This document shows, in pieces, positions 1-11,095 of a DNA stretch of 64,000 nucleotides. Each line of letters starts with the position of its first letter. The first letter of the stretch is position 1. The notes under the pieces are model-generated. The model was not told where the DNA came from, ran no database searches, and saw only the letters and a program-made list of their open reading frames with translations. The position numbers and the translations under genes are program-made. The DNA comes from Gymnopilus junonius. Its lineage: Eukaryota > Basidiomycota > Agaricomycetes > Agaricales > Galerinaceae. The stretch is from contig JADNYJ010000067.1 of assembly GCA_015501075.1 (NCBI GenBank), positions 62,001 to 126,000 of the forward strand, written 5' to 3'.

Positions 1-184
1 TACCATTCACAGATTCATTGTTGTCGGGTAAAGCAGCAGCACGAATCGCATCACCGTCACGTTGAACCCAACCTGAGTCCAATCTGGCGTGTGATTCGTT
101 GTTCTCGCACGTAGGAATCCCAGGATTCGTCGACACCGGAGAAGACGTGGACATGTCGCCACATTTAGACGTGCTCCCATCCAT
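1..184 (-). CDS. 5' end of an unknown gene running off the left edge
   Basis: Reading leftwards from an ATG at 184 the frame stays open to the window edge, about 61 codons. It starts MDGSTSKCGDMSTSSP and is rich in Ser, Thr, Asn and Asp, with no recognisable domain. A Ser/Thr-rich start like this is common in intrinsically disordered fungal N-termini. No family is assigned, and the overlapping longer frame on the same strand looks less protein-like. Confidence is low because only one partial exon is visible. Confidence 0.3.
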   Translation of the reverse strand, partial: MDGSTSKCGDMSTSSPVSTNPGIPTCENNESHARLDSGWVQRDGDAIRAAALPDNNESVNG

Positions 185-369
185 AGGGTTTTAGCGCTGG
201 AAGGGGATGGAACAGTGAGAAAGGAATCGAAAAGCGAGTTTTGAAAGCAGCCTAGGAGTAAGAAAGGTGGTAAAATAGGGAAAAAAAGAATGAGAACGCG
301 TCGTGTCCTCGCCCAAGCAGTACGAGGGCTGCCTGAGGGCAGGTAACGCACGTGCCAATGTTATCTGCC

Positions 370-402
370 ATGTTATCTGCCATTGGCTGTGGCAGATAAC
401 AT
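370..402. repeat. Perfect 13-bp inverted repeat (hairpin)
   Basis: The arm ATGTTATCTGCCA (370-382) is followed by a 7-base loop and its exact complement TGGCAGATAACAT (390-402). A further partial copy of the arm lies just upstream (359-371), and GCAGATAACAT recurs at the end of the adjacent repeat unit near 774-784. It could be the end of a small non-autonomous element or a regulatory palindrome. Confidence 0.8.
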
Positions 403-809
403 TTCGAGGGTTTATGCCTTGTCAAGACCTCAAAAAAAAATTCTAAATAGACAGATTTTATTAACATATAGTCGTACATAGTCCTGTAAGTTCTCGTAGC
501 CAAAAATCATCATTTGCGTCCAAGAGGTCGACGACAATGGCGAGCAAACCGTGTCTCGGACATTGCCGGGCAGATAACATACCCAGGACTATGGGCGGTC
601 AACCACATTTCGAGGGTTTATGCCTCGTCAAGACCTCAAAAAAAATTCTAAATAGACAGATTTTATTAACATATAGTCGTACATAGTCCTGTAAGTTCTC
701 GTAGCCAAAAATCATCATTTGCGTCCAAGAGGTCGACGACAATGGCGAGCAAACCGTGTCTCGGACATTGCCGGGCAGATAACATACCCAGGACTATGGG
801 CGGTCAACC
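399..809. repeat. Two-copy tandem direct repeat, unit about 206 bp
   Basis: 399-604 and 605-809 are near-identical copies. I see only one substitution early in the unit (CCTTGTC versus CCTCGTC) and one A fewer in the poly-A run of the second copy. No gene is seen in the unit. It lies in the gap before the CsbD-like gene, and near identity suggests a recent duplication. Confidence 0.9.
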
Positions 810-1126
810 CCTACTCTACTTTGACCGGAGATTCGATGACGATCATAATGATGGCGCCTTACCCAAATGGGATGCCGGTTTATTTTGCCGTGTTGTTCAA
901 AAGCTCTGAAGTGATGTCATGAATCTATAACTCCAACGTCGCTTTCTCCGCACATCACGCGCCTCAAGAACCGCAGTTACAACTCCAGCGCCTGGGACAT
1001 ACATACAGTGATAATAAGACCTAAGCTAACAGGGACGAGACTCCGTCAGGCCCCAAGCGTCCCTCGATGAGCGAAATATGCGTCATAAATCCTCCACAGT
1101 GCACTGCCTTTGCATTCTCTTGAGTG

Positions 1127-1136
1127 CATAAAAAGG
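1127..1136 (+). promoter_or_regulatory. TATA-like box of the CsbD-like gene
   Basis: CATAAAAAGG lies about 40 bases before the proposed start codon at 1170. That is a plausible core-promoter position for a fungal gene with a short 5' leader. The call rests on position and composition only. Confidence 0.4.
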
Positions 1137-1169
1137 TGGCTAACTGCCACAATAGATTTCCATTACAAA

Positions 1170-2063
1170 ATGCCTCTCTTATCCAAGAACAACAGAAGCG
1201 ATGTATGCATACTAGCCTGATCTATCAGAAAATTGATGACTTACGATTTTTTTCACTTTAGAACTCTGCAATGGAAACTGGTGTAGGTGGTGGTCATCAT
1301 CAAAATGCTGGCGTGAATCCCGACAACACCATTGGCAACCCAATACGGCGCTGCTGGAGGGCCGGGAATGACGAGCTCAGGTTATGACTACGAAACTGGC
1401 CAGGGCTATCCCGGTGCTAGGCAGCAAGGTCAGAACATGAGCGCCGGGGGAGGGATGACCCAGCCAGGCTACGATGGCAATGGTATTGTTCGTGCTTATC
1501 CTCCGTGAGTCTGTCAAGAAAGTGCTAACATTATTCTCCAGCTTAATCAAGGACAATACGCTCACGGGATGTTCGGACCTGGCCATGATACTAACTACAG
1601 CTCAAATACGACTGGACCCATCGCCACTGGGATCCCTACTTCGAATGTGATTGGCCATGGTAATCACACCTCAGGTGGCGGCGGATCAAAGCTCACTGGC
1701 AAAATAGAATCTGCACTCGGTGAATTGATTGGCAGCAATGCCCTCAAGAACAAGGGTTTGAAGAAGCAGCAGTAAGTGTCTTCGGCATTTGTGTGATGAA
1801 CGTCTTTTTAACCTTTATCGAATTTTCTTCAGAGAGGCAAACGCGTCTAAGGTGCAAAGCACCGAGCTAGCAGAAGCTGAACGTCTGGAACGTGAAGCTT
1901 TGATGCGACGCGAGCGAGCTGTTGCTCACGGTGAGAAGTTTCCTCAGTGTTATGTATTCCAAGTCATTCTAACAAAGATTCACTTGTATTAGGCGCTCAC
2001 CCTGCAAATTCCCAACTCGGTGCAGGCAATACAGCCCAAGGTACCCATTGCAATTACAACTAA
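1170..2063 (+). CDS. CsbD-like glycine-rich small protein, one frameshift
   Basis: Five exons are visible: 1170-1202, 1262-1487, 1542-1771, 1833-1930 and 1993-2063. The second intron uses a GTTCGT donor and a GCTAAC branch. The N-terminal half is Gly/His/Tyr-rich and low in complexity. The C-terminal half carries KLTGKIESALGELIGSNALK, then an alpha-helical stretch AEAERLEREALMRRERAVA ending in an AHPAN motif. This is typical of a CsbD-like family widespread in mushrooms and thought to be stress related. Exon 2 changes frame at the CCC run 1339-1341: removing one C restores a 218-residue protein with every exon in phase. It is either a sequence error or a recent frameshift. The biochemical function is unknown. 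Confidence 0.7.
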
Positions 2064-2603
2064 ATGTCTTCAAAGCTGGAGTCCTCATAATACCCTACGG
2101 ACTTGGAGTTGGAACTTGCTTGTATATCAATCATAAGAAAGAAACCACTGTAATAACAACGTATATCTGCCATTTAGTTTTGTTATGAATTTAGAAAGTG
2201 ACAATTTGAAGGGTAACTCTGCTGTTTCTACCGACTTCTACTCAAGGAGTGCTTAAAAAGGCAGAAATATTTCCGCTTTTGGGTCAACGTTGATTGGCGT
2301 TGATCGAATAGTGTCACTTTAGAGATTAAATGATGTTCCGCTGTTCGAAGAGGTTTACTTCCTGTTTCATCAGTGGACTTGCTTCTGCAAGGCGCAAAGA
2401 TGTTGATCAAAAAAATTATCGGTAACACATCATGATGGTCCTGGGTCAAGCTTAAACAAAATTGTCCTCGCATCGCTTGTCATTCTAACTACATCATACG
2501 AATATTGAAAGACGTCGAAGACACTATGGGCTCGAATACCAGCTGTAGACACCAATCTATATAATCCTTGACTCTCGGGTTCAAGGGCCCATCGCAATAG
2601 CTC

Positions 2604-3208
2604 TCAAAGATTGACGTTGATAGGAGAGCAACCGACATTGATCAAGCCGTTCTGAGAAGTCAAATGTTAGCTAGCCCTTCACCATGCCAATTTATGCATG
2701 CAGTGACTTACGAATTGGTTGTTAGTGCAGCAGACGGGTTGAGCAGAGCTAGGGTCAGGTCAGTAAAGGATATCGTCGTGAATGGCGCCCCAGTAGCCGT
2801 ACCAAGAATTGCCGTTGGCAATGCCAACGACGCTAGTGCAATCAACTAGTAAAGTTGGGTCAGTTCAAGAAATTTCAGTTCAGGTAGATACTTACCGCCA
2901 AGGATAGCAGTGATAGGGTCAACCGCAATGCCCAAAAGACCAAGGAGACCGTTGACTCCGAGGGACTCAGCCTGCCATAATTTATCGAAATAAGTGATGT
3001 GTACTGCTTCGCAAAGGGAATTGGGCGTACACTTCCAACGTTGTTGCAACATTGAACGGGTCCAGTGTTGCACTGGCTAACAACTGTGGTGCCTTTGTCA
3101 CCATTGTCGCCCTTGCCGCCACCGCCTCCACGGGGAAGAAACAGTCGCACTGGCGAAGACGGGCAGAGCGCAGATAAAGAAGAAGAGGGAGTAAGCACGA
3201 GCGAACAT
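2604..3208 (-). CDS. Class I hydrophobin, one frameshift after the signal peptide
   Basis: The product is a small secreted amphipathic protein that would coat hyphae or fruiting-body surfaces. Exons are 3208-3031, 2971-2896, 2845-2803, 2748-2712 and 2651-2604. A signal peptide MFARAYSLFFFICALPVFAS is followed by a Gly-rich linker. The eight hydrophobin cysteines then appear in order: CNTGPVQCC, a Cys in VDCTSVVG, CSAQPVCC spanning an intron junction, and VGCSPINVNL at the end. The signal peptide and mature part are in different frames. One surplus base in the T/C run at 3131-3143 accounts for it; without it the exons give about 126 residues, normal for the class. A TATA box lies 90 bases upstream. 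Confidence 0.92.
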
Positions 3209-3295
3209 GGTAGTTTCTGGTTTGGACTGCTGGGGAAAGTCGAGTAGCTGGAACTGCGGAGTTCGAACTGGGGAATAGCAGTAAATTGCTTGCCC

Positions 3296-3303
3296 TTTTT
3301 ATA
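3296..3303 (-). promoter_or_regulatory. TATA box of the hydrophobin gene
   Basis: On the minus strand the sequence reads GGTATAAAAAGGG, about 90 bases before the hydrophobin ATG at 3208. Strong TATA boxes are common in highly expressed hydrophobin genes. Confidence 0.65.
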
Positions 3304-4091
3304 CCTCGTCCAAGGCGCTGTCTGTCCCCATTTTGGAATGTAGCAACGTAAAGAGAGGGCAGAAAACCAAGGACAAAAGTAGGGTGCTAAACGGAATGAC
3401 GAACAGATTTTTGAGATGAGGTCACTTTCCGCGTTCACAATAATACTCATTCCTCGTTTGTGCAGTGTCTCTTCCAGATATTTCTTGTAGACGCCGCAGA
3501 AGGCAGCCAAAAAGCGGCTGGCACTCGTCGATCTGTTTTGCCATTTAGACTGCTACTTCATGAATGAGGTGAGCAACTACGTCTCAACTATTAAATGGTG
3601 CTTCTAGTGCTTAAAAAGTTGCTTCGAGTACGAAGTACTTCAGATTTTTGAGGGCAACCGCTCCACAACTCAATCTGAGGCCTTTGCGACTAGTCGCAAT
3701 ACGGAAATTCAAGATCAACGTTTGTAGCCGGGATTCGAATTAGAAATAGATGCGGCGATTAAGTGTCAAACGTTAAAACGTCGATCTCTTGGTATTTGGA
3801 GGCTTGAAAGCCAATTCATGAGCAACATGTTTCTCTGCAACGGACGGGCCAGTCGTTTCAGGACGTCATATCGATATCTCGGACTCAATGCAGATGAAAG
3901 TCAAGTTTCGCAGATATTCGATTGTTTCTGAAAAACAAAGCAAAGGCACTGCAGGCCAAGGAAAAAGAAATGAGGGGTTATATTAAACTTGCTTAATTTA
4001 TGACGTCACTTATAGCAGTCGTCAGAAGCTCGGAAGGGACCGAGAACCTGCGTCTATTCAAACAATCGTCATGGAATACAGGCAGGGTGTA
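3304..4091. other. Intergenic, hydrophobin promoter side
   Basis: This lies between the hydrophobin start and the OPT stop codon, upstream of one gene and downstream of the other. A long frame on the minus strand here merely extends the hydrophobin frame upstream. I see no other gene. Confidence 0.5.
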
Positions 4092-7000
4092 TTACGTCGA
4101 TTTGCATCGATCAACGCTGAGTGTAGCAGGGTTACCCCACCACGTCGGGAATGCAACTGCACTGCCGCTGGCACCGAAGACTGCGAATGAAAGTACAAAG
4201 AGGATGACCTGGCTACCACCATCCAGAGCGGCGGACATGAGATAATTGTACTGACAGTCAAACTTGAATAAGCAAAACCTCCAGGAATATTTAAGACAAG
4301 GGAGTTCACCTTCACAAACCAACGCGGTCGCCTTTGTTCTCAACCACCACTGAGAGAATACCCCAATCACAAGGCATGACCACCATTGACCGTTGACTGA
4401 ATAAGGTAAACTCCAGGAGAAGGTGTTAAGCCAAAGAAATCGGAGCGAAACATGGATCGAAACTCACAAGCCAATGTAAAGTGTGATGATAGGAACATTG
4501 ATGTATTTCATGGCCTTGGCGAGGCGAGAATCCGGATTAGACCATCTCCAAATGAGCCAAAAAGGCAGAGGTACGAAGAGCCCCATAAACCTATATGCCT
4601 TGAGCGTCTGAAATTGTCGATAATTCGAAATACAACGTACATTGCAAAAGGAATGATCCAATAGCCCGCAGGTTTGCCAAAGGAGAATAACTCTTTCCCA
4701 GAGCACCCATTGCAACTGATGCCGAATTATACTGTTGAACTATCCACCCACTCCACTAACGGAACATGAAAGAATGTATAGTCATGTTCAGCCTTCAGAC
4801 TCACAACGCGTGTGCCAATAGGGTCTTTTAAAACCTCTCTGTTATTGGTAACGATGATTTGCATCACTGCAAGGAAGTCAGCAAAGCAAAAAAAGTATCG
4901 TGACAAGTAGTTACTAGTATAATTAAAAACGGAGCCGATAATTGACCCGGCCTATGCGAGAAGGTTAGTAAGATATTTCAAGATGATAGATCCTAATAAT
5001 ACCATCTGTGCGAAAAATGTCATTCTGGGAGGCACTTTGGTGTATTGCCCCAATTTCAAGTCTATTTAGGTTGTTAGATGGTGAATTCGTATCTAAATGT
5101 TTTGAAATGTGTGCCTTGAAGTAAATAAAGCGTCTGGAATGAGGTGCTGTTTCCAAACAAATTGGCATACATGACAGGGCTGCATCAAAATAACACATCC
5201 GTCTTCAAACAAGAGTAGAGGACAGATCAACTCACATGGGCTTTCCAGGGTGCAGAAAAGCTGCGATGATTTGAATAGCGTATTTGATTGAAATGCTGAA
5301 ACCTGGAAGAGCCGTGTTTAAGTTCAATATTTTAGCGAACTCATAGTTTAGTCACTAACCTGTGGTGGCCGCAACTGGATAGAATATTCAGAAAGAAGCT
5401 TAGATTCCCATATACGAAAAGATGCCTTACTGAAGCCTAAAACCACGGCAATTAAAGCGCTAAGGACTGAGTGGGCAAGTTGAGGTCAAACTCGTCTGAC
5501 AAAATGGAAACTGTACCGGGAACTTACTTGTAAAGAATATTATACTCCATGCAGGAATGAGGACTGTTCCATGGGGACCTGCATAACTACATCCAATGCC
5601 AACTGCTAGAGATACGATAAAGAGCAGCCCATAAGCCCACTGGGGTACCTCCGCTATATACCGTGATAGAATCAGGAACTCTTGCTTATCTTGCAGGCCG
5701 CTGAAGCTTACGATATTTCTGCATTTCTGTTTTCATCGCAGACGAAAATCGGCATCTTGGTTTACGAGAAAAATAATGGACCAACCTTTGTAATGAGGAT
5801 CATCAACATCAGCATGGCCGCGTTTCAAAAATCGTAAGCCACCAAATGCTGCATGCTTTCGTTCAACAACAAGCTCTAACGCCAGGCACATTTAAAACCT
5901 TACCAGCTTTCAGTTCAGGCCAGTGCCATATTAAGATGTAGGTAAATGCCGACCCAAGAGAAAGATTGTAAAAGAGTTGGGACAAGGCATATGTCGTCGT
6001 ATAACGTGGAAGACCGATTGTTGCAAGCGCATCTGGATTAAGTTTGAAGTCAGGACCAATGACGGCCGTTTGGTTGTAACTGTTGCCATCTGATCCGAAC
6101 AGAGCTGTAGACATGAATGCTATGTCTCGCCCGTGGAACACGTTCAGGTAGTATCCTCCTGTTAAAAGGAGATATCCTAATGCCATTCCGACTAGGGAAA
6201 ATCAGTTCTGAAGTGAATTCCTCTGGTTCTCTAACGCTTACTAAAAGAATTAATTTCTATAGGATTTATCTCATCAATCATCTGTCGAAATCACGGTATA
6301 TTGATCATGATAGACACGCACGAGTTTAAAGAGGCCAGACGAGGGGTGTGCCTTGTGAGATTAGCGTCCATGACGTGCTGAACGACAGAAGACCAATCCC
6401 TTCATTGCTTGATCCAGCTCCAAAAAGATTGCGGACAAAGTCGTGACGACCGTTATCGGCTAGACAAATTACAGAGATGGCAGTCAACAACGGAAACGCG
6501 TACTGCGGGATCCATTCCCAAAAGAAGATAGCAGTAAACTAAAAAATCAATCGATCATATACACTTGGAGGTTCCTAAGACAATTATCAACGCACCACAA
6601 TCCAGAAAAATCTACGCTTCTTGGAGTTCAAAGCTCCTCTAAAGTGTAGGCTTTGCAGCAGATTCACAACAGAAATGTATCCAGGGTAGAATGCGCTTCA
6701 AGGCATGAGCTCAGGAGTCCATGAAAATAGGTATCCGATTTGAACATACTAGGTTGGGTATACCAGCAGAGTTCGAACTTCGACTGGATTAAATAGCCTG
6801 AATGGGCAGACAACACATAAACTCACGCAAACCGGCCATGCCATAGCCTTCAAGAGCAGGTGGGATTTGTCAGGCCCGATCGGAGAGTGACTACCGCAAC
6901 ATACCTAGCATTTGAGTCGCGAAAATAGAGAAAACTGCGGCAGCAGAATTGAGGTGTATGTCATAGAATAAATCTATTCGGTATTAATATCAATTATATC

Positions 7001-7724
7001 ATCGCGTATGTAAAGTGGTATTTCCTTACCAAGAGCAGCAATAATTTCCATTGCAGTCGCCACGCTGGATGCAGTGGAAGACATAATCACAATCACTGTG
7101 TGCTCCCTAGAGAAAAGTAAATATAGAAGAATGTTGTGACAGCACGACTGGCAGGCTAACTTGATATTGAATGGACCAGGATTCACGTAGCGCCAGAGTC
7201 CATGACGTGGCAGAGCTTATCGTAAATGAAATCATTCATTGATCGCAATTGGAGAACGGTTTCTTGTGCTCACCTGCCATGCCTATTCCAAGAATATACG
7301 CTATGATTAAACAGAAAAGTTGCGAAACGCTGGCATTCTGGGGCTTGAAGGTATAGATCGTGGCAAGAACCTGGCACCGACATGATTATAGCAAGCACCT
7401 TTCCAATGCAGAATGTCGTTGCACTTACGGAAGAGAAGGCGCTCAATCCAAGCCCAAGAAACATGGCACGAAAAGTCATTACGGGCAACTCATGATCATC
7501 ACGGGTTGAGATAACCTGTCAAATCTTTGTCAGTATCTCTCAGTGTTGAATGAGCGCGAAATCCTAACTTGAATAGCGACAGCCTCAGGTCGCTCCAAGT
7601 CTTTCTCATCAACGAAATCTTGAGAAGAGTTGTCCGAGGAATCGTCAGAGAGTCTCTCATCTTTGACAGACTCGGCAATGATGGACGCATCTTTCAGGTC
7701 CTCCTTTTCAGTAAAGGTGGACAT
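4092..7724 (-). CDS. Oligopeptide transporter, OPT family
   Basis: This is a proton-coupled plasma-membrane transporter expected to import small peptides or related substrates. The gene is cut by many short introns and starts MSTFTEKEDLKDASIIAE. An acidic N-terminal tail leads to ELPVMTFRAMFLGLGLSAF, the first OPT signature region. Then come ATIYTFKPQNASVSQLFC, HGLWRYVNPGPFNIKEH (NPGPFN is an OPT hallmark), GYGMAGL, and a later exon with GYYLNVFHGRDIAFMSTALF. The C-terminus has YNYLMSAALDGGSQ, FPTWWGNPATL and VDRCKST before TAA at 4092-4094. The conserved blocks from both ends are present and the exons I followed are in phase, so the gene looks intact. Spacing of the motifs fits the usual length of 700 to 800 residues. 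The substrate cannot be told from sequence. Confidence 0.92.
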
Positions 7725-8725
7725 CCCAACTGTTCGGGTAAATAGCCAGAGGTGTATCCGTTCACTTATCGCCTTCTCTTAAATATGGAAGTTGGACATG
7801 CTCAGTACCGTGTTATAGCCGATAATCAAATTCACGTAACGAAGAGGGCATGGTCTTCCCTCGCGTTGCATATTTATCACGGCTAAGGAGTAAGAAGGTC
7901 ATTCAGTATATGAGAAGGAGATAAGAGATAACAAAAATGTACCAATATTACCGTGTTGAGCGAAATGTATGGATACAACAAACAGAAAGCATGTGTGATA
8001 ACGTTTGCGTGGATTCTTGGCGAGAAGAAAACCACTTGTCCTTCCTTCAAGAAGAATCGACACCGCAGAGTACGGAACGAGATACAGGAGGCTTCCCGTT
8101 CCATGAGTCTTTGTAGTCGCGTGACGTAGCAATCCTTGTGCCGGACCCCAGCAAACGAAAAGTTATTGCAGAAACTCGATCGCAGTCTTTCATGGCTCAT
8201 AGAGTCATAGGTAGCATTCAGACGAGGATAATTTGGCACTGTGCTGCGGCTCTCATGCCACAGCCACGACGAATAGTCTTTGATTCACTATCTCAGGTCA
8301 CGGTGCTGAGAGAAAGCTGAAGACGACGCACCACACTATTAGTATATGTCCGCCAACTGGGCATAGGCTAGATGATGACCTAGTCGAACGGCCCCAAGCA
8401 AGGCTTCAACTCCAACTGGTATTGGGACCGAGCATACATAGGCTGTGAATCCTTCGACTGCTGCGCGTGCACGCATGACACTTGGAGTGGTTAAATATTA
8501 TGAATCATGTTATGCTTTACCCATTGCCAATGTCAATTGGACCGTCACGCTGGAAGATTTCCCTGAAACTTTTAAGCATTATCGCGCCTGAAAGCACCCT
8601 TGAAATAGGTACTTGAAGATTCGAGACCGCCGGTAGCGAGCGCTCATGAGAATAGGTCACCGACATCTTAAGAGCATCAAGAAAATGCTTCTGCAATCAA
8701 GGATGGATGGTGTAATAACGGATGT
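7725..8725. other. No gene recognised
   Basis: This is the OPT promoter side. Short frames exist on the minus strand at 7883-8239, but they are hydrophobic, low in conservation signals and lack splice-supported partners. Nothing here is called. Confidence 0.4.
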
Positions 8726-9073
8726 GTGATCGGGGAAGAGGCAAGACTTGTGGGAATTCTCTTGGACGCGTCTGCAGCTGTCAACAGTCAACGACTCATT
8801 CGTCTCCAGGGGCTGCTTTAGGCTTCGCTGATCCATGGATCCATTTCTATACATTTTCCCTACCATGGACCAAGCGCTCAACTAATAGCTTCACAAATTC
8901 TGCCAGCCTGGGTCCTTGGACCTGATGTCTCTCACTTTTCACCTCTCATTGACATTTTACTTGGGGAAGACATCCAACGTTGGGCAGTGTTGGAGCTGTA
9001 TTTTGGACGTGGTGCGGCAGAAGAAGACCTTCACATCACATATCTTCGAAGTTGGATGGAAATCAAGACGTGA
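8726..9073 (+). pseudogene. Unrecognised gene remnant or terminal exon
   Basis: One frame reads like a real protein on both sides of a single TAG at about 8819-8821. Before it comes EEARLVGILLDASAAV; after it come FPYHGPSAQLIASQILPAW and GEDIQRWAVLELYFGRGAAE, ending at TGA 9071-9073. The TAG could be the end of an intron acceptor or a nonsense mutation. No start codon or upstream exons can be assigned with confidence. The family is not recognised; the even hydrophobic and acidic pattern suggests a globular domain. Confidence 0.35.
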
Positions 9074-9497
9074 TGTTGCCGACGATCCACTGACGGAGTT
9101 TCATAGGTTTCATAGAGCACTGGAGAAATTGAAATGCGTCAGGTACTGGTAGCCTGGGCGATCATCCAGGGCTTTGCATTGAAATGCACGTTGTACTTTA
9201 ACTGAACAAAATGTCCTTGTAGTTCGCACCCTAACGCTCCACTGCCTTGATGTTACCCACATTTGTCTTTTAACAATGTCAATCGGAGCTATCGAACACG
9301 AAATCCTGACAGCAAGACGCCGTAAAGTCTCCACATTATTGATCTTTAACAGACCCATGCTATACTTGTCGCGCCCATACTTCATTGTCCTTTGATGAAC
9401 CATCAGAATGTGCAATACTTGGTCGATGAAATTTCACAAGACTGGGACTTCGGACGTCGCTTGGGAGTTGACTCGACCCTGAGGGTTCAGGGTCAGG

Positions 9498-9505
9498 TAT
9501 AAAAG
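9498..9505 (+). promoter_or_regulatory. TATA box of the DUF3455 gene
   Basis: TATAAAAG within GGTATAAAAGGGAC, about 100 bases before the start codon at 9603, followed by a pyrimidine-rich leader. Confidence 0.7.
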
Positions 9506-9602
9506 GGACTTTTGTTGCTCTTTCAAGACTTCAAGACACCCTTGTCTGACGAAGTTTCCTACTTCATCCTTTCCTTTCTCTAAAAAGATCCTCAAACCGA
9601 CA

Positions 9603-10536
9603 ATGTTTGCCTTTACCACCCTCCTTTCTTTGGCAGTCACTGCACCCCTTCTGTCTGTGTCTGGCATCGCTGTGAAGCGGACGCCTGATCTTTGCAGCCT
9701 GAGCAAAGCTGCCAGCTCTTTGCCAAACCTCCCCTCCCCACTCGTTGCACCATCCTCGCCCCTTTCTTGGGTCGGTGTAGCTATTGGCACCCAAAACTAC
9801 ACTTGTGCTAGTACCGGCACTTGGACGTACGTGACTCACGTGCATTACTTTGGAGGAATCACTGACATCGTATGTAATAGTAATGTCGGAGCCGTTGCAG
9901 AATTGTTCGACATATCTTGCTTGGCCGGCACCTTCTTCTTCGAGTCCATCCAAGATATCGCCATTGCTGCTTGGGAGGCTGCGCCCCCATCTTTGCCTGC
10001 CTCGCAGATCATCTCCAAGTTGCATTCCTTCTCCACACCCGAAATTCTCGGTGAGTTGCACCCGCTTCCCTCAGTAGTCAACACGAAAGCTAAGACAATG
10101 AATTGCAGGACAACACTACTACGTGACGAACCCTATCACCGGCTCAGGCATCAACCCGAAGTGGGACTTCACCTCCCAAGGTGCTGATGCTGGCAAGGCC
10201 GATGCCTTTGTTGTCGCTGCCAAAGTCAACGACGGCGGTGCGCCAACTGGCAGCAAGGATATTGATTGGGTTCAACTCGGCAACATTGAAGGCTCTCTTG
10301 CCAAACAGGTGTACCGTACCGACACTCGTCTTGGTCAACCCCCTGCTTCCGTGAGTGCATCTTTCTAGGACAGCGTTTATGATTGTTCATACATTCCCCC
10401 CTTTAGTGCACACCTGGATCTGCTGAGATTGTGGTCAAATACGCGGCGAAATATTGTAAGTTTATCTTGCTTCCAAACGACTCACGGCCATTTTCTGACT
10501 GATTTGAACATAGGGGGCTTCGGAGCATCTGTCTAA
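9603..10536 (+). CDS. Secreted DUF3455 protein
   Basis: Five exons (9603-9826, 9881-10050, 10109-10350, 10407-10455, 10514-10536) splice in phase to 235 residues. The start MFAFTTLLSLAVTAPLLSV is a clear signal peptide, followed by a KR processing site. The family core is visible: LVAPSSPLSWVGVAIGTQNY, VAELFDISCLAG, QHYYVTNPITGSGINPKWDF, DAFVVAAKVNDGG, QVYRTDTRLGQPPASC and VVKYAAKYWGF at the C-terminus. DUF3455 proteins are abundant secreted fungal and bacterial proteins with no settled biochemical role. Nothing is broken. It converges with SPC2, with about 560 bases between their stops. Confidence 0.93.
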
Positions 10537-11095
10537 ATACACTGAGTGGATGGCTGCCCGACGTAACTTACATATTGTTGCATATCTCTAATTATCGACC
10601 AGCCAATAAATCAATATTTTCCAGGAAATTGCCTTAAATATTCAGTATTTAGTACTGCCATTAAGGGAAGCAAAGCAAATTTGTCGTTCTGTATCTGTTG
10701 TATGGGAAACGAGAGCAAATGAAAATATTCAGCAGAAAATTGTAACCAAAAAGCATCGTCGTTAAAAGTTGTGTGTCTCCATACCCCTTTCGGGCATGTA
10801 CATTTTCGTTGCCAATTTAATTGGTCGGCAGGACTTGATATATGGTTACCTTATTTGAATCTCTAAGATTATCTAGCCATGGTCGCAATCTGTCAGTGTC
10901 TCATGGTAACTTTCGCGTGATTGAATTAAATAGCAGAGAGAACGAGTTGGCAACAACGACGAATCGAGATAATCAAAGGGCAGAACCACGACCATACATA
11001 AATAGCGTAAGCCTGCACTTCATTTAAAGATATCACTCGTGAAAAAAGTATCAAACATGATGAACCAAAAACACACAAACACTGCTCCTCCGAGA
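10537..11095. other. Convergent intergenic region
   Basis: This lies between the stop codons of the DUF3455 gene and SPC2. It is AT-rich and probably holds both polyadenylation regions. No coding signal is seen. Confidence 0.6.

Noticed and set aside
2875..3510. 211-codon minus-strand frame starting MAAFCGVYKKYLEE
   Set aside because: Only its middle is the mature hydrophobin part; the upstream portion is promoter sequence with the TATA box and the real start is at 3208 in another frame.
7883..8239. 118-codon minus-strand frame in the OPT promoter region
   Set aside because: No family likeness, several alternative overlapping frames of equal length, and no splice partners.
9564..10061. Long minus-strand frame opposite the DUF3455 gene
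   Set aside because: It is the shadow of well-supported DUF3455 exons on the plus strand.
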